Counted from the first letter of the stretch, positions 1-8,632 are shown. The stretch is DNA of 64,000 nt from Cohnella sp. CFH 77786 (GCF_019400745.1 NZ_WJIB01000001.1:248001-312000); one strand, 5' to 3'. Notes: generated by a model not told the origin, from the sequence alone. Numbers and translations: made by a program.

Positions 1-202
1 CCATCCGCGCGGTCAACGCCATCAGAATCGGCGTTCCGAACGCGTACGCGATCGAGAAAACGGTAATCAACTGGCCGGCCGCCGCAAGCGAGACGCCGAC
101 GTCCTCCGAAATCATATCCAATATGCCGGCAATGATGAACTCCGACGTTCCGACCAGGAAGCTGACGGCAGCCAACAAGTAGATTTTCCACGTATTCGAC
201 AT
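1..202 (-). CDS. MFS transporter, N-terminal part (runs off the window)
   Basis: Only the first 67 codons are inside the window. The visible part begins MSNTWKIYLLAAVSFLVG, holds the first transmembrane helix with a GTSEFIIAG motif, then a short loop and a second helix (LITVFSIAYAFG). This pattern is typical of the DHA1 drug/sugar efflux branch of the major facilitator superfamily (AraJ/YdhP-like). The ATG is preceded at good spacing by GGAAGGAG. A dyad 37 bp upstream is repeated in front of the neighbouring ArsR gene, so the exporter is probably repressed by that regulator. The substrate cannot be told from this fragment. Confidence 0.8.
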   Translation of the reverse strand, partial: MSNTWKIYLLAAVSFLVGTSEFIIAGILDMISEDVGVSLAAAGQLITVFSIAYAFGTPILMALTARM

Positions 203-238
203 TTTGTTTGAACTCCTTCCCCACTCCGTACTGTTTTT

Positions 239-262
239 ATATTTCTAAAAATATAGAAATAT
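239..262. promoter_or_regulatory. Putative ArsR operator, copy 1 (exporter side)
   Basis: Perfect inverted repeat ATATTTCTA-N6-TAGAAATAT just upstream of the exporter ribosome site. It shares the core TATTTC-N10-GAAATA with the copy at 592-615. It overlaps the only AT-rich promoter-like stretch in front of the exporter, so binding would block transcription. Confidence 0.7.
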
Positions 263-281
263 CGACAAAAAAATGACTCCG

Positions 282-563
282 TTACTCCAGCAAATAAGGG
301 GCGTATTTCCGCGCCACCTCGCGGTTCACGCAGTAGTAAATATAGGTTCCGTCCTTTCGGAGGTCCAGAAGTCCGCAATCCGTGAGTTGCTTCAGATGGT
401 GGGACAATGTGGAGCCGGCTACCGATTCCAGCTTGCTTCCGATGTCGGAACAGCACAGATTTTTCTCCCCGTTCAGGAGCCGGACGATTTTGAGGCGCGT
501 GGGTTCGCCGAGCGCTTTGTACACTTTCACGGCTTGTCGGAGTTCAGCGGAGTCTTCTGCCAC
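282..563 (-). CDS. ArsR/SmtB-family transcriptional repressor
   Basis: Small winged-helix repressor of 93 residues. It has the family opening KALGEPTRLKIVRLL and the recognition helix TLSHHLKQL, followed by a GTYIYYCVNRE wing. Cysteines sit at LCC in the helix where metal-sensing members carry ELCVCDL, and again at DCG and YYC, so sensing of a thiophilic metal or of redox state is possible but not shown. I chose the GTG at 561-563 because AAGGTGA lies 7 nt upstream. The longer ATG start at 591-593 has no ribosome site and sits inside the operator. The gene follows the exporter on the same strand direction but has its own promoter, and it probably represses both. Confidence 0.85.
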   Translation of the reverse strand: MAEDSAELRQAVKVYKALGEPTRLKIVRLLNGEKNLCCSDIGSKLESVAGSTLSHHLKQLTDCGLLDLRKDGTYIYYCVNREVARKYAPYLLE

Positions 564-591
564 GATCGATTCACCTTCGCCGGTAAATTTC

Positions 592-643
592 ATATTTCTA
601 AAATCATTGAAATAAGAATAACATATGTTTCCTGAAACGTAAA
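592..643 (-). promoter_or_regulatory. arsR promoter with operator copy 2
   Basis: On the minus strand TTTACG (638-643), a 17-bp spacer and TATTCT (615-620) form a plausible sigma-A promoter. Immediately downstream lies the dyad TATTTC-N10-GAAATA (593-614), aligned base for base with the copy at 239-262 over its left 12 positions. The repressor would therefore bind over its own transcription start. Confidence 0.65.
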
Positions 644-670
644 CAGAGGGCGCCAAAATTGTTTTGCGAG

Positions 671-827
671 TGGAATGGCGCTGCCGCAAGTCGGTCGGGC
701 CGTTCCAACGGATGATCGCTGACCTTGGAACACAGCCGCAAGTCGGTCGGGCCGTCATTCGGGAGGTTAATGGCTGTGGAACACAGCCGCTAAATGATCT
801 CGCCTTCATCCAGATAGACCATCTCAC
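671..827. repeat. Degenerate 51-52 bp tandem repeats, block 1
   Basis: Three successive units carry GCCGCAAGTCGGTCGGGCCG at 683 and 735 and a shortened GCCGC at 786, giving spacings of 52 and 51 bp. The segment TGGAACACAGCCGC also recurs at 726 and 777. The block lies between arsR and dapF in otherwise gene-free sequence. Because 51 is 17 codons, it stays open in several frames, but codon use and lack of a ribosome site argue against a protein. Confidence 0.7.
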
Positions 828-896
828 CGCCGACGGTAATCTACGCGAACTCCTCGAAAATCTTACAGTTTTGCGCTTCGATTCGAGTAGCGGCTC

Positions 897-1049
897 TCTA
901 GCCGGGTTTTTCCGGGTTGCATCCGTAAAATGGCCGAGTTCCGACGCTCTAGCCGGGTTTTTCCGGGTTGCATCCGTCAATTGGTCGGGTTGCTGCACTC
1001 TAGCCGGGTTTTTCCGGGTTGCATCAGTCATTTGGTCTGGTTGCGGCGC
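897..1049. repeat. Three 51-bp tandem repeats, block 2
   Basis: Units start at 897, 948 and 999 with exactly 51 bp spacing. Each begins TCTAGCCGGGTTTTTCCGGG and continues TTGCATC; the second halves differ. The array ends about 10 bp before the dapF terminator. The first 27 bp are almost identical in all three copies, suggesting recent duplication or conversion. Confidence 0.9.
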
Positions 1050-1057
1050 CAGTACCC

Positions 1058-1086
1058 AAAAGAAGCCGGGTCGCCCCGGCTTCTTC
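1058..1086 (-). terminator. dapF terminator
   Basis: On the minus strand AGAAGCCGGG, a short loop and CCCGGCTTCT form a stem followed by TTTT. It begins right after the dapF stop codon. Confidence 0.85.
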
Positions 1087-1091
1087 AAAAC

Positions 1092-1928
1092 TCAAATCTC
1101 CAACGTGCCCTCGAACGCGATCGCCGCCGGACCGGTCATGTACACGCGGTTGTCCGCTTCCTTCCACTCGATCAGCAGGTCGCCGCCGGCCAGGGAGATC
1201 GTCGCTTTGCGGTCCGTCAGCCCGTTCAGCACCGACGATACGAGGGTCGCGCAAGCCCCGGTGCCGCAAGCGAGCGTAGGACCTGCCCCACGTTCCCAGA
1301 CGCGCATGTCGACTTGCGAACGGGAGTTTACGGTCGCGAATTCCACGTTGATTTTGCGGGGGAACAGCGGGTGTTTCTCCAGCTTCGGCCCCCACGTCGC
1401 CAGTTCGAACCCGGCCGCGTCGTCGACGTAGATGACGCAATGGGGATTCCCCATCGACACCGCAGTGAACCGGAATTCGCGCCCGTCCACCTCCACCGGA
1501 TGGCTGATAACCGGATTGGAGTCGATCGTTGTGGGAACGTCCAGCCCGTTCAGGATCGGCGCCCCCATGTCGACGGTCACCCGTTGTACCTCGCCTCCGC
1601 CGACCTCCAGAACGAGCGGCTGCACGCCTGCTCCCAGGGTTTCGATCGTCAGCTCCGTTTTCGCCGTCAACCCTTTATCGTACACATACTTGGCCACGCA
1701 GCGGATGGCGTTTCCGCATTGCTCGGCTTCGGAGCCGTCGGAGTTGATAATGCGCATGCGGAAATCCGCCCGCTCCGACGGCAGGATGTAGACGAGGCCG
1801 TCCGCACCGATGCCGAAGAAACGGTTGCACAACCGAACCGCCAGTTCGCCGGCTCCGGCCGGCAGTTCACGCTCTCCATACACGACGATGAAGTCGTTTC
1901 CGAGTCCGTGCATTTTCGTGAATTGCAT
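1092..1928 (-). CDS. dapF: Diaminopimelate epimerase
   Basis: Converts LL- to meso-diaminopimelate in the cytoplasm, feeding lysine and peptidoglycan synthesis without cofactor. The 278-residue protein begins MQFTKMHGLGNDF, and both catalytic cysteines are present: one in the EQCGNAIRC segment near residue 75 and one in LACGTGACA near residue 220. Length matches the family. The ATG has AAAGGAGG 8 nt upstream. An in-frame extension to 2183 is open only because it crosses the repeat-rich spacer. The gene stands alone with its own terminator. Confidence 0.97.
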   Translation of the reverse strand: MQFTKMHGLGNDFIVVYGERELPAGAGELAVRLCNRFFGIGADGLVYILPSERADFRMRIINSDGSEAEQCGNAIRCVAKYVYDKGLTAKTELTIETLGAGVQPLVLEVGGGEVQRVTVDMGAPILNGLDVPTTIDSNPVISHPVEVDGREFRFTAVSMGNPHCVIYVDDAAGFELATWGPKLEKHPLFPRKINVEFATVNSRSQVDMRVWERGAGPTLACGTGACATLVSSVLNGLTDRKATISLAGGDLLIEWKEADNRVYMTGPAAIAFEGTLEI

Positions 1929-2030
1929 GATGATGTCCTCCTTTAGCTTGCTGCGGCTGCTTTCTGGCTTGTATCTTACCGCACCGGGGCGGGAAAAGGG
2001 ATACAGCCAACTGCCGTTTGTTTGCACTTT

Positions 2031-2215
2031 TCCGCTACAGCGCCGGTTTACGGTCCCCATGCCCGCAACTTCTCCGCTACCCGTACCACTTGTCCGCAAT
2101 CGCGTCGTCTGTTTCGTTGCTCCGCTACCCGCACCACTTGTCCCAATCGCGTCATCTGTCCGCTGCTCCACTACCTGCTGCATTTGTCCCCTACCGGCTT
2201 CACCACTCAGCTGCC
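2031..2215. repeat. Degenerate 42-48 bp intergenic repeats
   Basis: The 315-bp gap between dapF and purT holds recurring units beginning TCCGCTAC at 2031, 2073 and 2121 and TCCACTAC at 2167. The two central units share about 35 bp, including ACCACTTGTC and AATCGCGTC. The spacing drifts (42, 48, 46 bp). I see no gene and no clear terminator in the gap. Confidence 0.6.
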
Positions 2216-2243
2216 CGCTTCACTTTGCCGCCGCTGCACCGCT

Positions 2244-3404
2244 TTACAGTCCCTTAATGCGCAGCTTGTCCAGCGCCCGCTTCGCCCGGCTGCGGGCTTC
2301 TTCCACGGTATCGGCCGTCGCCAGCGTGACCGCCATGCGGCGTCCCGGTTTCGTCACGGGCTTGCCGAACACGCGCGCTTGCGTATCCGGTACGTAGAGC
2401 GCTTCCTCCAGACCCTCGATCCGGTAGTCCTCCATTTCCGCATCCGCCTTCAGCGGGCGGCTGGCTCCCGGGGACACGACTTTGATTTCCGGTATCGGCA
2501 ACCCGAGAATCGCCCTGGCATGCAGCGCGAACTCGGACAGGTTCTGGCTGACCAGGGTGACGAGGCCGGTATCGTGCGGACGCGGCGACACTTCGCTGAA
2601 GTAGACCTTGTCTCCGGCCAGGAACAGCTCGACGCCGAAAATGCCCGCCCCGCCAAGCTCGTCCGTAATCGCGAGGGCGATCCGTTTCGCTTCGGCGAGC
2701 TGGGCTCCCGTCATCTCGTGGGGCTGCCAGGACTCGATATAATCCCCGTCCTGCTGGATATGGCCGATCGGCTCGCAGAACAAGGTGCCTCCCGCGGAAC
2801 GGACCGTCAGCAGCGTGATTTCCGATTCGAACCGGATGAACTGCTCCACGATAACGCGTCCTTGCCGCACCCGGCCGCTTTCCATCGCCAGCTGCCAGCT
2901 CCGGGGGATGTCGGCTTCCGAACGGCATACGCTCTGGCCTTTGCCGGAAGAACTCATCAGAGGTTTCACGACGCAAGGGAACCCCATCGCTCGAGCCGCC
3001 TGCTCGAACTCCTCGAACGTATCCGCGAACCGGTAATCGGCCGTCGGAAGACCCAGCGTTTCGGAAGCGAGCCTACGGATGCCTTCGCGGTCCATCGTCA
3101 GCCTTGCGGCCCGGGCCGTAGGAATCACCCGAAAACCTTCGTCCTCCAGCTTCACCAGTTCCGCCGTGGCGATCGCTTCGATCTCCGGAACGATCAGGTC
3201 CGGCTTCTCCCGTTCGACGAGTTCCCGAAGCGCGGCGCCGTCGAGCATGTCGATCACGTAGCTCCGGTCCGCCACGTGCATGGCCGGCGCGCCTTCGTAA
3301 CGGTCGACCGCCACCGTTTCCACGCCCAGCCGCTGGGCCTCGATGATCACTTCTTTGCCAAGTTCGCCCGATCCGAGCAGCATCATTTTTTTCGTATGGT
3401 ACAT
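2244..3404 (-). CDS. purT: Formate-dependent GAR transformylase (PurT)
   Basis: An ATP-grasp enzyme that makes formyl-GAR from formate, ATP and glycinamide ribonucleotide in purine synthesis. The 386-residue protein has the N-terminal [12 protein letters not shown], the [12 protein letters not shown] segment, ATP-grasp motifs [11 protein letters not shown] and ESWQPHEM, and [12 protein letters not shown], all as in E. coli PurT. It lacks only the short N-terminal tail of the E. coli protein. An in-frame TGA lies 13 codons upstream of the ATG with no other start between. The ribosome site (AAAGGCGG) is rather far from the ATG. It is transcribed alone from the promoter at 3443-3471. Confidence 0.96.
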   Translation of the reverse strand: MYHTKKMMLLGSGELGKEVIIEAQRLGVETVAVDRYEGAPAMHVADRSYVIDMLDGAALRELVEREKPDLIVPEIEAIATAELVKLEDEGFRVIPTARAARLTMDREGIRRLASETLGLPTADYRFADTFEEFEQAARAMGFPCVVKPLMSSSGKGQSVCRSEADIPRSWQLAMESGRVRQGRVIVEQFIRFESEITLLTVRSAGGTLFCEPIGHIQQDGDYIESWQPHEMTGAQLAEAKRIALAITDELGGAGIFGVELFLAGDKVYFSEVSPRPHDTGLVTLVSQNLSEFALHARAILGLPIPEIKVVSPGASRPLKADAEMEDYRIEGLEEALYVPDTQARVFGKPVTKPGRRMAVTLATADTVEEARSRAKRALDKLRIKGL

Positions 3405-3442
3405 AGAGGGAGCGAAACCGCCTTTCCAAACCGATTTTCCTC

Positions 3443-3471
3443 ATTATACCTTCCGCGCGGGCTCGGTTCAC
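3443..3471 (-). promoter_or_regulatory. purT promoter
   Basis: Minus-strand GTGAAC (3466-3471), 17-bp spacer, TATAAT (3443-3448). The -10 is perfect. I see no PurBox. Confidence 0.6.
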
Positions 3472-3622
3472 CTTTTTTTCGGTACGGTGTATCGTTTTCC
3501 GCGTTTTTCCGTTATGAAAGCGGAATGCACCCTAATACTTTTTCGTCTCGGACGCAGACGCCGTTCATGGGAGCATGCGAAGCCAAGGCGTCAAAGTTTC
3601 GGCAGTCCATGGTGGAGGCAGT

Positions 3623-3718
3623 ATGCGATTCTTCGACGCCTGGGACCGGGACGGAAACCGGTTCGGCATGCGACGTTCCAGGAGAAATGGGCGATCAAAA
3701 GCGAGTCATAGCGAATAA
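3623..3718 (+). CDS. Possible 31-residue basic peptide
   Basis: A short frame in the 410-bp gap between purT and the Ca2+ ATPase. It starts at an ATG with GTGGAGG 4 nt upstream and reads MRFFDAWDRDGNRFG followed by an Arg/Lys/Ser-rich tail. It ends just before the terminator of the ATPase gene on the other strand. I do not recognise it. The good ribosome site is the only support and it may be chance. The rest of the gap shows nothing else. Confidence 0.25.
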   Translation: MRFFDAWDRDGNRFGMRRSRRNGRSKASHSE

Positions 3719-3725
3719 AAGCGAA

Positions 3726-3764
3726 AACCCTCCAAAGCAGACATCGTGTCTGTTCCGGAGGGTT
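3726..3764 (-). terminator. Ca2+ ATPase gene terminator
   Basis: Inverted repeat AACCCTCC...GGAGGGTT with an inner AGCAGACA/TGTCTGTT stem around a 3-nt loop. On the minus strand it is followed by TTTTCGCTTTTA. Confidence 0.8.
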
Positions 3765-3816
3765 CCGTTCTGCGTGCGGTTGTCGGACGCCGGCCGTTCC
3801 GGCTTTGCGGCAACCT

Positions 3817-6633
3817 CTAACGGGAAACCGGGCGCGGCGGACGGGCGGTCGTGGTGCCGTAGCTGATCTTGCGGCCTTTCTTCGGCTTGGACGTCCCCAG
3901 CACGCTGCCGATCCCCATCACGAACGTCGGAATGCCGGCGGCGACGGTCACGAGCGCCCAGTCGCGGAAGCCGAGCGGCACCGTTTTGAAAACGGGCTGA
4001 AGCGGCTCCAGGTACAAGACGGCAAGCATGAGCAGAAGCGAAGAAAGCACGGCCAGCACGAGGAAGCGGTTCTCAAGCAGTCTGCGGTGGAAAATGGATC
4101 GGGAGCTGCGGCAATCGAACACGTGGATGAGCTGCGCCATGACGAGCGTGGCGAATGCGACGGTCTGGGCGTGAACCAGCGATGCCGCGTCTCCGGTCCC
4201 TTGAATCAGCGTCACATAGAACGCCCCCAGCGTGCACAATCCGATCAGCAGGCCGCGGCTGATGATTTTCCACCCGAGACGGCGGGCAAAAATGTTTTCC
4301 TTGGCCGGCCGCGGCTTCTGCCGCATCAAATCGCTCTCCGATTGGTCGACGCCGAGCGCCATCGCCGGCAAGCCGTCCGTGACGAGGTTGACCCACAGGA
4401 TCTGGATCGGCACGAGAGGCAGCGGCAGGCCGAGCATCATCGCCAGGAACATCGTCATGATCTCGCCGACGTTGGAAGCGAGCAAATAGCGGATGAACTT
4501 GCGGATGTTCTCGTAAATGCCGCGCCCTTCCTCGACGGCCGCGACGATCGTCGAGAAGTTGTCGTCCGCCAGCACGAGCGCGGAAGCTTCCTTCGTGACG
4601 TCGGTGCCGGTGATGCCCATCGCGATGCCGATGTCGGCCGCCTTGACGGCGGGCGCGTCGTTCACCCCGTCGCCGGTCATCGCCACGACGTGGCCGTTCC
4701 GCTGCAGCGCTTGCACGATGCGCAGCTTATGCTCGGGGGAAACGCGCGCGTAGACGCTGACCTCGTCCGCGATTCGGCCGAGCTCCTCGTCGCTCATCGC
4801 GGACAGCTCCGACCCGCTTACAACCCGCCCGTCCCGCTGCATGATGCCGATGCTCCGGGCGATCGCTTCGGCGGTCAGGCCGTGGTCGCCGGTGATCATC
4901 ACCGTCTTGATGCCGGCCTGCCGGCATTTGACGATCGCCTCCTGAACCTCCTTGCGGGGAGGGTCGATCATGCCGGCCAATCCGACAAAGACGAGCCCTC
5001 TCTCCGCTTGCTCATTCGTCTCGCAAGCTTCGCCCGTCTTCAGGTCGCGATAGGCGAAACCCAGCACGCGAAGGGCATCCTTGGCCATCAATTCGTTCGC
5101 TTGAAGCACTTTCTGGCGAAGGGTCGCGGTAAAAGGCGTGATCTGGTCTCCCCACAGCACGTAATCGCAGTGCTCCACGAGCAAATCCGGCGCTCCCTTG
5201 GTCATGAGAAGCTGCTTGCCTTGGTGGGAAACGAGCACCGACATCCGTTTGCGGTCGGGATCGAACGGAAACTCCTTCATCCGCCGGTACAACGTCTCCA
5301 GCGACGCCCGGGTGTGGCCGGTTTTGGCCGCCAGCACGAGCAGCGCGCCTTCCGTCGGATCGCCTTTCACTTTCCACTCCCCGCCGTCCTTCCCCGGCTC
5401 CTCTTTGCCGGGTTTGCGTTTGCGGGGATCGTCCGCCTTCTCCTGCCGGTCCAGCTCCGCGTTGTTGCACAGAGCCGCCACCTGGGCCAGCCTGCGGATC
5501 GCCGAATCCCCTTTGGCTTCCACCGGTTTGTCGGATTCCCTCAACTGTCCTGCCGGATCGTATCCTTCGCCCGACACGTCGATCCGCCTTCCTCCGAGCC
5601 ACAGGCGGGTGACGGTCATCTGATTTTGCGTCAGCGTGCCCGTCTTGTCCGAGCAGATGACCGACGCGCAGCCGAGCGTTTCCACCGACGGAAGCTTGCG
5701 GACGATCGCCCGACGCCGGATCATGCGCTGCACGCCAAGCGCCAGCGCGATGGTGACGATCGCCGGCAAGCCCTCCGGAATGGCGGCGACCGCCAGGCTG
5801 ACCCCGGCGAGGAACATCCCGTACAACGGCTGCCCATGCAGAACGCCCGCCGCGACGACCATAACCGTCAGCAGGATGGCGATGACGATCAGAATTTTGC
5901 CGAGCTGCTCCAGCCTGCGCTGCAGCGGAGTCTCCGCCTCCTCCGTACGCTGGATCAAATCGGCGATCGTGCCCATTTCCGTCTTCATGCCGGTCGTCGT
6001 GACGATGCCCCGGGCCGTGCCTTTCGTGACCATCGTACCGAGGTAGCCGCAGTTTTTCCGGTCTCCCAGCGGGAGCTCCGCCGCCGTCAGCGGCCCCGCT
6101 TCTTTCACGACCGGCACGGATTCTCCCGTCAGCGCCGCTTCGTCGACCGCGAGCTGCTGGCAGTCGATGAGACGCAAGTCCGCGGGTATGCGGTCGCCGC
6201 TCTCCAGCAGGACGACGTCTCCCGGAACGAGGGTACGGGCCGGCACCGCCTCGAGCTTTCCGCCGCGGATGACCTTGGCATGGGGCGCGGACAGTTCCTT
6301 CAAGGCGCGAAGGGAGCGCTCGGCGCGGTACTCCTGGAAGAACCCGAGGATTCCGTTAATGAGAATGATCGCAATGATCGTAAGGGCGTCGAGCATCTCC
6401 CCGAGTAGGCCCGAGATGACGACGGCCCCGACGAGGACGAGCACCATGAAATCCTTGAATTGACCCAAGAGCAGCTTCAGAGGCGGCTCGCCCTTCTTCT
6501 CCTGCAGCTCGTTGGCCCCGTGCTCCGCGAGCCGCCTCCGCGCTTCATCCGGCGCAAGCCCCTCCCTGGGATCGGTCCGAAGCGCCTCCGCCAGCCCGGT
6601 TTCGTCCAGCTGGTGCCACGTTTTCCCTTCCAC
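3817..6633 (-). CDS. yloB: SERCA-type Ca2+-transporting P-type ATPase (YloB-like)
   Basis: A membrane pump of 938 residues that exports Ca2+ at the cost of ATP. Visible in order: cation-ATPase N-terminal domain; two helices; actuator domain with TGESVPV near residue 170; helix 4 with AAIPEGLPAIV, the calcium-site helix of the IIA class; phosphorylation motif CSDKTGTLTQ near residue 335; nucleotide domain with KGDPTEGALL; hinge motif TGDGVNDAPA; and C-terminal helices with NLVTDGLPA. The nucleotide domain carries a charged Lys/Glu/Pro insert (DDPRKRKPGKEEPGK). Start is GTG with GGAGGAG about 11 nt upstream. It diverges from rqcH, the same pairing as yloB/yloA in Bacillus subtilis. Confidence 0.95.
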   Translation of the reverse strand: MEGKTWHQLDETGLAEALRTDPREGLAPDEARRRLAEHGANELQEKKGEPPLKLLLGQFKDFMVLVLVGAVVISGLLGEMLDALTIIAIILINGILGFFQEYRAERSLRALKELSAPHAKVIRGGKLEAVPARTLVPGDVVLLESGDRIPADLRLIDCQQLAVDEAALTGESVPVVKEAGPLTAAELPLGDRKNCGYLGTMVTKGTARGIVTTTGMKTEMGTIADLIQRTEEAETPLQRRLEQLGKILIVIAILLTVMVVAAGVLHGQPLYGMFLAGVSLAVAAIPEGLPAIVTIALALGVQRMIRRRAIVRKLPSVETLGCASVICSDKTGTLTQNQMTVTRLWLGGRRIDVSGEGYDPAGQLRESDKPVEAKGDSAIRRLAQVAALCNNAELDRQEKADDPRKRKPGKEEPGKDGGEWKVKGDPTEGALLVLAAKTGHTRASLETLYRRMKEFPFDPDRKRMSVLVSHQGKQLLMTKGAPDLLVEHCDYVLWGDQITPFTATLRQKVLQANELMAKDALRVLGFAYRDLKTGEACETNEQAERGLVFVGLAGMIDPPRKEVQEAIVKCRQAGIKTVMITGDHGLTAEAIARSIGIMQRDGRVVSGSELSAMSDEELGRIADEVSVYARVSPEHKLRIVQALQRNGHVVAMTGDGVNDAPAVKAADIGIAMGITGTDVTKEASALVLADDNFSTIVAAVEEGRGIYENIRKFIRYLLASNVGEIMTMFLAMMLGLPLPLVPIQILWVNLVTDGLPAMALGVDQSESDLMRQKPRPAKENIFARRLGWKIISRGLLIGLCTLGAFYVTLIQGTGDAASLVHAQTVAFATLVMAQLIHVFDCRSSRSIFHRRLLENRFLVLAVLSSLLLMLAVLYLEPLQPVFKTVPLGFRDWALVTVAAGIPTFVMGIGSVLGTSKPKKGRKISYGTTTARPPRPVSR

Positions 6634-6828
6634 GTTCCGTTCAGCTCCTCCCGTAATCCGCTGTTCGCTCCACCCAATTCCGTGGACAGCCTTTTCAAGC
6701 TATGTCTATTCAGACAAGCCGGGAAATATCCCCGCTGCCCTTTCCCTTTGGGGGGAACTATGGCATCATAAGTAGACGCGATCCGAATCAGCGGAAAAAC
6801 AGCGAACAGGAACGGGAGTTATCGCCTT

Positions 6829-8571
6829 ATGTCACTCGACGGCATCGTGACGCGCGCCCTCGTGCACGAATTGCAGGGGATCGTCGGCGCGCGGATCGCC
6901 AAAATCTATCAACCGACCGAAAACGAAATCGTCCTCCATATCCGCGGCCAAGGCGCCGGCGGCCGGCTGCTGCTGTCCGCCCATCCGTCCATGCCGCGTC
7001 TGCACTGGTCGCAGCAGGCGTGGGAGAATCCGTCCGAGCCCCCGATGTTCTGCATGCTGCTGCGCAAATACTGCGAAGGCGGCGTGATCGAAAGCGTGAG
7101 CCAGGACGGCCTGGAAAGGATCGTCTGGATCGACGTCCGCCACCGCGACGAGCTCGGCGACTATTCGCTGAAACGGCTGACGCTCGAAATCATGGGCCGG
7201 CACAGCAACCTCATTCTGATGGACCCGGCGACCGGGCACATCCACGACGGCATCCGCCACGTCACGCCGGCCGTCAGCAGCTTCCGCGTCGTGCTTCCCG
7301 GAACGGCGTACGTCGCGCCGCCTTCCCAGAACAAGCGGAATCCTCTCGAAGCGACGGCTACGCAAGCGGCCGAAACGGCAGCCGCGGCGATTTCGCCGGA
7401 AGGCGGGCTGGACGCGCGGGCGGCGGCCCAAGCTTGGGTGAACGCGTATACCGGCCTGAGTCCATTGTCCGCCAAGGAAATCGCGTTCCGCGCGGAAGGC
7501 AAGCCGGAGCGGCTGGGGGCGGCATTCCGGGCAACGATGGACGACGTCGCCGGGCACCGCTACCGACCGAATCTGGTCGAAAACGCGGACGGAAAAACAT
7601 GGTTTTCCGCGATCGACCTTACGCATTTGGAAGGAAACGTCACCGGGTTTTCGTCCATGCACGAATGCCTGGAAGCTTATTACCGAGACAAGGCGGACCG
7701 CGACCTCGTCCGCCAACGGACGGCCGACTTGAGCCGTTTTCTGGCGAACGAGATCGCCAAGCTCGAGAAGAAGCTCGCCAAGCTCGAAGAGACGCTGGCC
7801 GATGCAGAGGAAGCCGACAAGCTCCGGAGAATCGGCGAACTGCTGACCGCCCACCTGCACGAGCTCAAACGAGGGGACGAAACGGCGGAAATCACCGATT
7901 ACTACGAGGAAGACCAGCCCCGGATCAAGGTGGCGCTGGATCCGCTGCTTACGCCGACGGAGAACGCCCAGCGTTATTTTCGGAAGTACAATAAACTCAA
8001 AAACAGCAAATCTGTCGTGGAGGAGCAAATCGCCGAGGCGCAGGCGGAGATCGGATATTTGGAATCGGTGCTGCAGGGGCTGGCGACGGCTTCCCCGTCC
8101 GACATCGAGGAAATCCGCGAGGAGCTGACGGAGCAAGGGTACATCCGCCAGCGAGGAGAAAAGCGGGGCCCCAAGAAGAAGAAAAAAGAAACGCCGTCCG
8201 TGCTCTGCTACACGTCAAGCGAGGGCATTCCGATCTACGTGGGCAAAAACAACACGCAAAACGATTACGTGACCAACCGGCTCGGCCAGCCGACCGACAC
8301 ATGGCTGCATACGAAGGACATCCCCGGCTCGCACGTGCTGATCCGGGGAGCCGAGTTCGGAGAGGCGACCTTGAAGGAAGCGGCGGCGATCGCCGCTTAT
8401 TACAGCAAAGCCCGGGAGTCCAGCAACGTGCCGGTCGATTACACCCGCATCCGCAACGTCCGCAAGCCCAGCGGCGCCAAGCCCGGCTTCGTGATTTACG
8501 AAGGCCAGAAGACGTTGTACGTGACGCCGGACGAGTCGTTGATCCGTTCGCTCCCCAGCAGCGTGAAATAG
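6829..8571 (+). CDS. rqcH: NFACT-family ribosome quality-control factor RqcH
   Basis: Bacterial Rqc2/NEMF homologue that binds stalled 50S subunits and recruits tRNA-Ala to add alanine tails to nascent chains. The 580-residue protein shows the NFACT-N domain (MSLDGIVTRALVHEL, then MLLRKYCEGG and LEIMGRHSN), a coiled coil of about 130 residues (LEKKLAKLEETLADAEEADK), and the NFACT-R domain with YVGKNNTQNDYVT and TDTWLHTKDIPGSHV. Older annotations call it a fibronectin-binding protein (FbpA). The ATG has GGGAG 10 nt upstream. It is transcribed divergently from the Ca2+ ATPase gene and followed by a hairpin. Confidence 0.96.
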   Translation: MSLDGIVTRALVHELQGIVGARIAKIYQPTENEIVLHIRGQGAGGRLLLSAHPSMPRLHWSQQAWENPSEPPMFCMLLRKYCEGGVIESVSQDGLERIVWIDVRHRDELGDYSLKRLTLEIMGRHSNLILMDPATGHIHDGIRHVTPAVSSFRVVLPGTAYVAPPSQNKRNPLEATATQAAETAAAAISPEGGLDARAAAQAWVNAYTGLSPLSAKEIAFRAEGKPERLGAAFRATMDDVAGHRYRPNLVENADGKTWFSAIDLTHLEGNVTGFSSMHECLEAYYRDKADRDLVRQRTADLSRFLANEIAKLEKKLAKLEETLADAEEADKLRRIGELLTAHLHELKRGDETAEITDYYEEDQPRIKVALDPLLTPTENAQRYFRKYNKLKNSKSVVEEQIAEAQAEIGYLESVLQGLATASPSDIEEIREELTEQGYIRQRGEKRGPKKKKKETPSVLCYTSSEGIPIYVGKNNTQNDYVTNRLGQPTDTWLHTKDIPGSHVLIRGAEFGEATLKEAAAIAAYYSKARESSNVPVDYTRIRNVRKPSGAKPGFVIYEGQKTLYVTPDESLIRSLPSSVK

Positions 8572-8593
8572 TTTCTCGAACCGCGTCAACCTC

Positions 8594-8632
8594 AAACGGC
8601 GGAGCCGGTCAATCGACCCGGTTCCGCCGTTT
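8594..8632. terminator. Hairpin between rqcH and PHP gene
   Basis: AAACGGCGGA...TCCGCCGTTT with an inner CCGG/CCGG extension and an 8-nt loop. Tails on both sides are short on T, so it could serve both converging transcripts but only as a weak intrinsic terminator. Confidence 0.6.

Noticed and set aside
897..1049. CRISPR array
   Set aside because: Repeat plus spacer would be 27 + 24 bp, only three units, no flanking cas genes, and the second halves are related to one another rather than unique spacers.
564..1088. Long open frame running upstream from arsR through the repeat fields, with 17-residue repeats such as TDATRKNPAR
   Set aside because: It is open only because the repeat unit is a multiple of three. 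No ribosome site, atypical composition, and it would fuse repeats onto a complete ArsR protein.
3805..6408. An 867-codon open frame antisense to the Ca2+ ATPase gene
   Set aside because: A shadow of a GC-rich coding strand; Arg/His/Asp-rich text without domains, and the opposite strand encodes a complete P-type ATPase.
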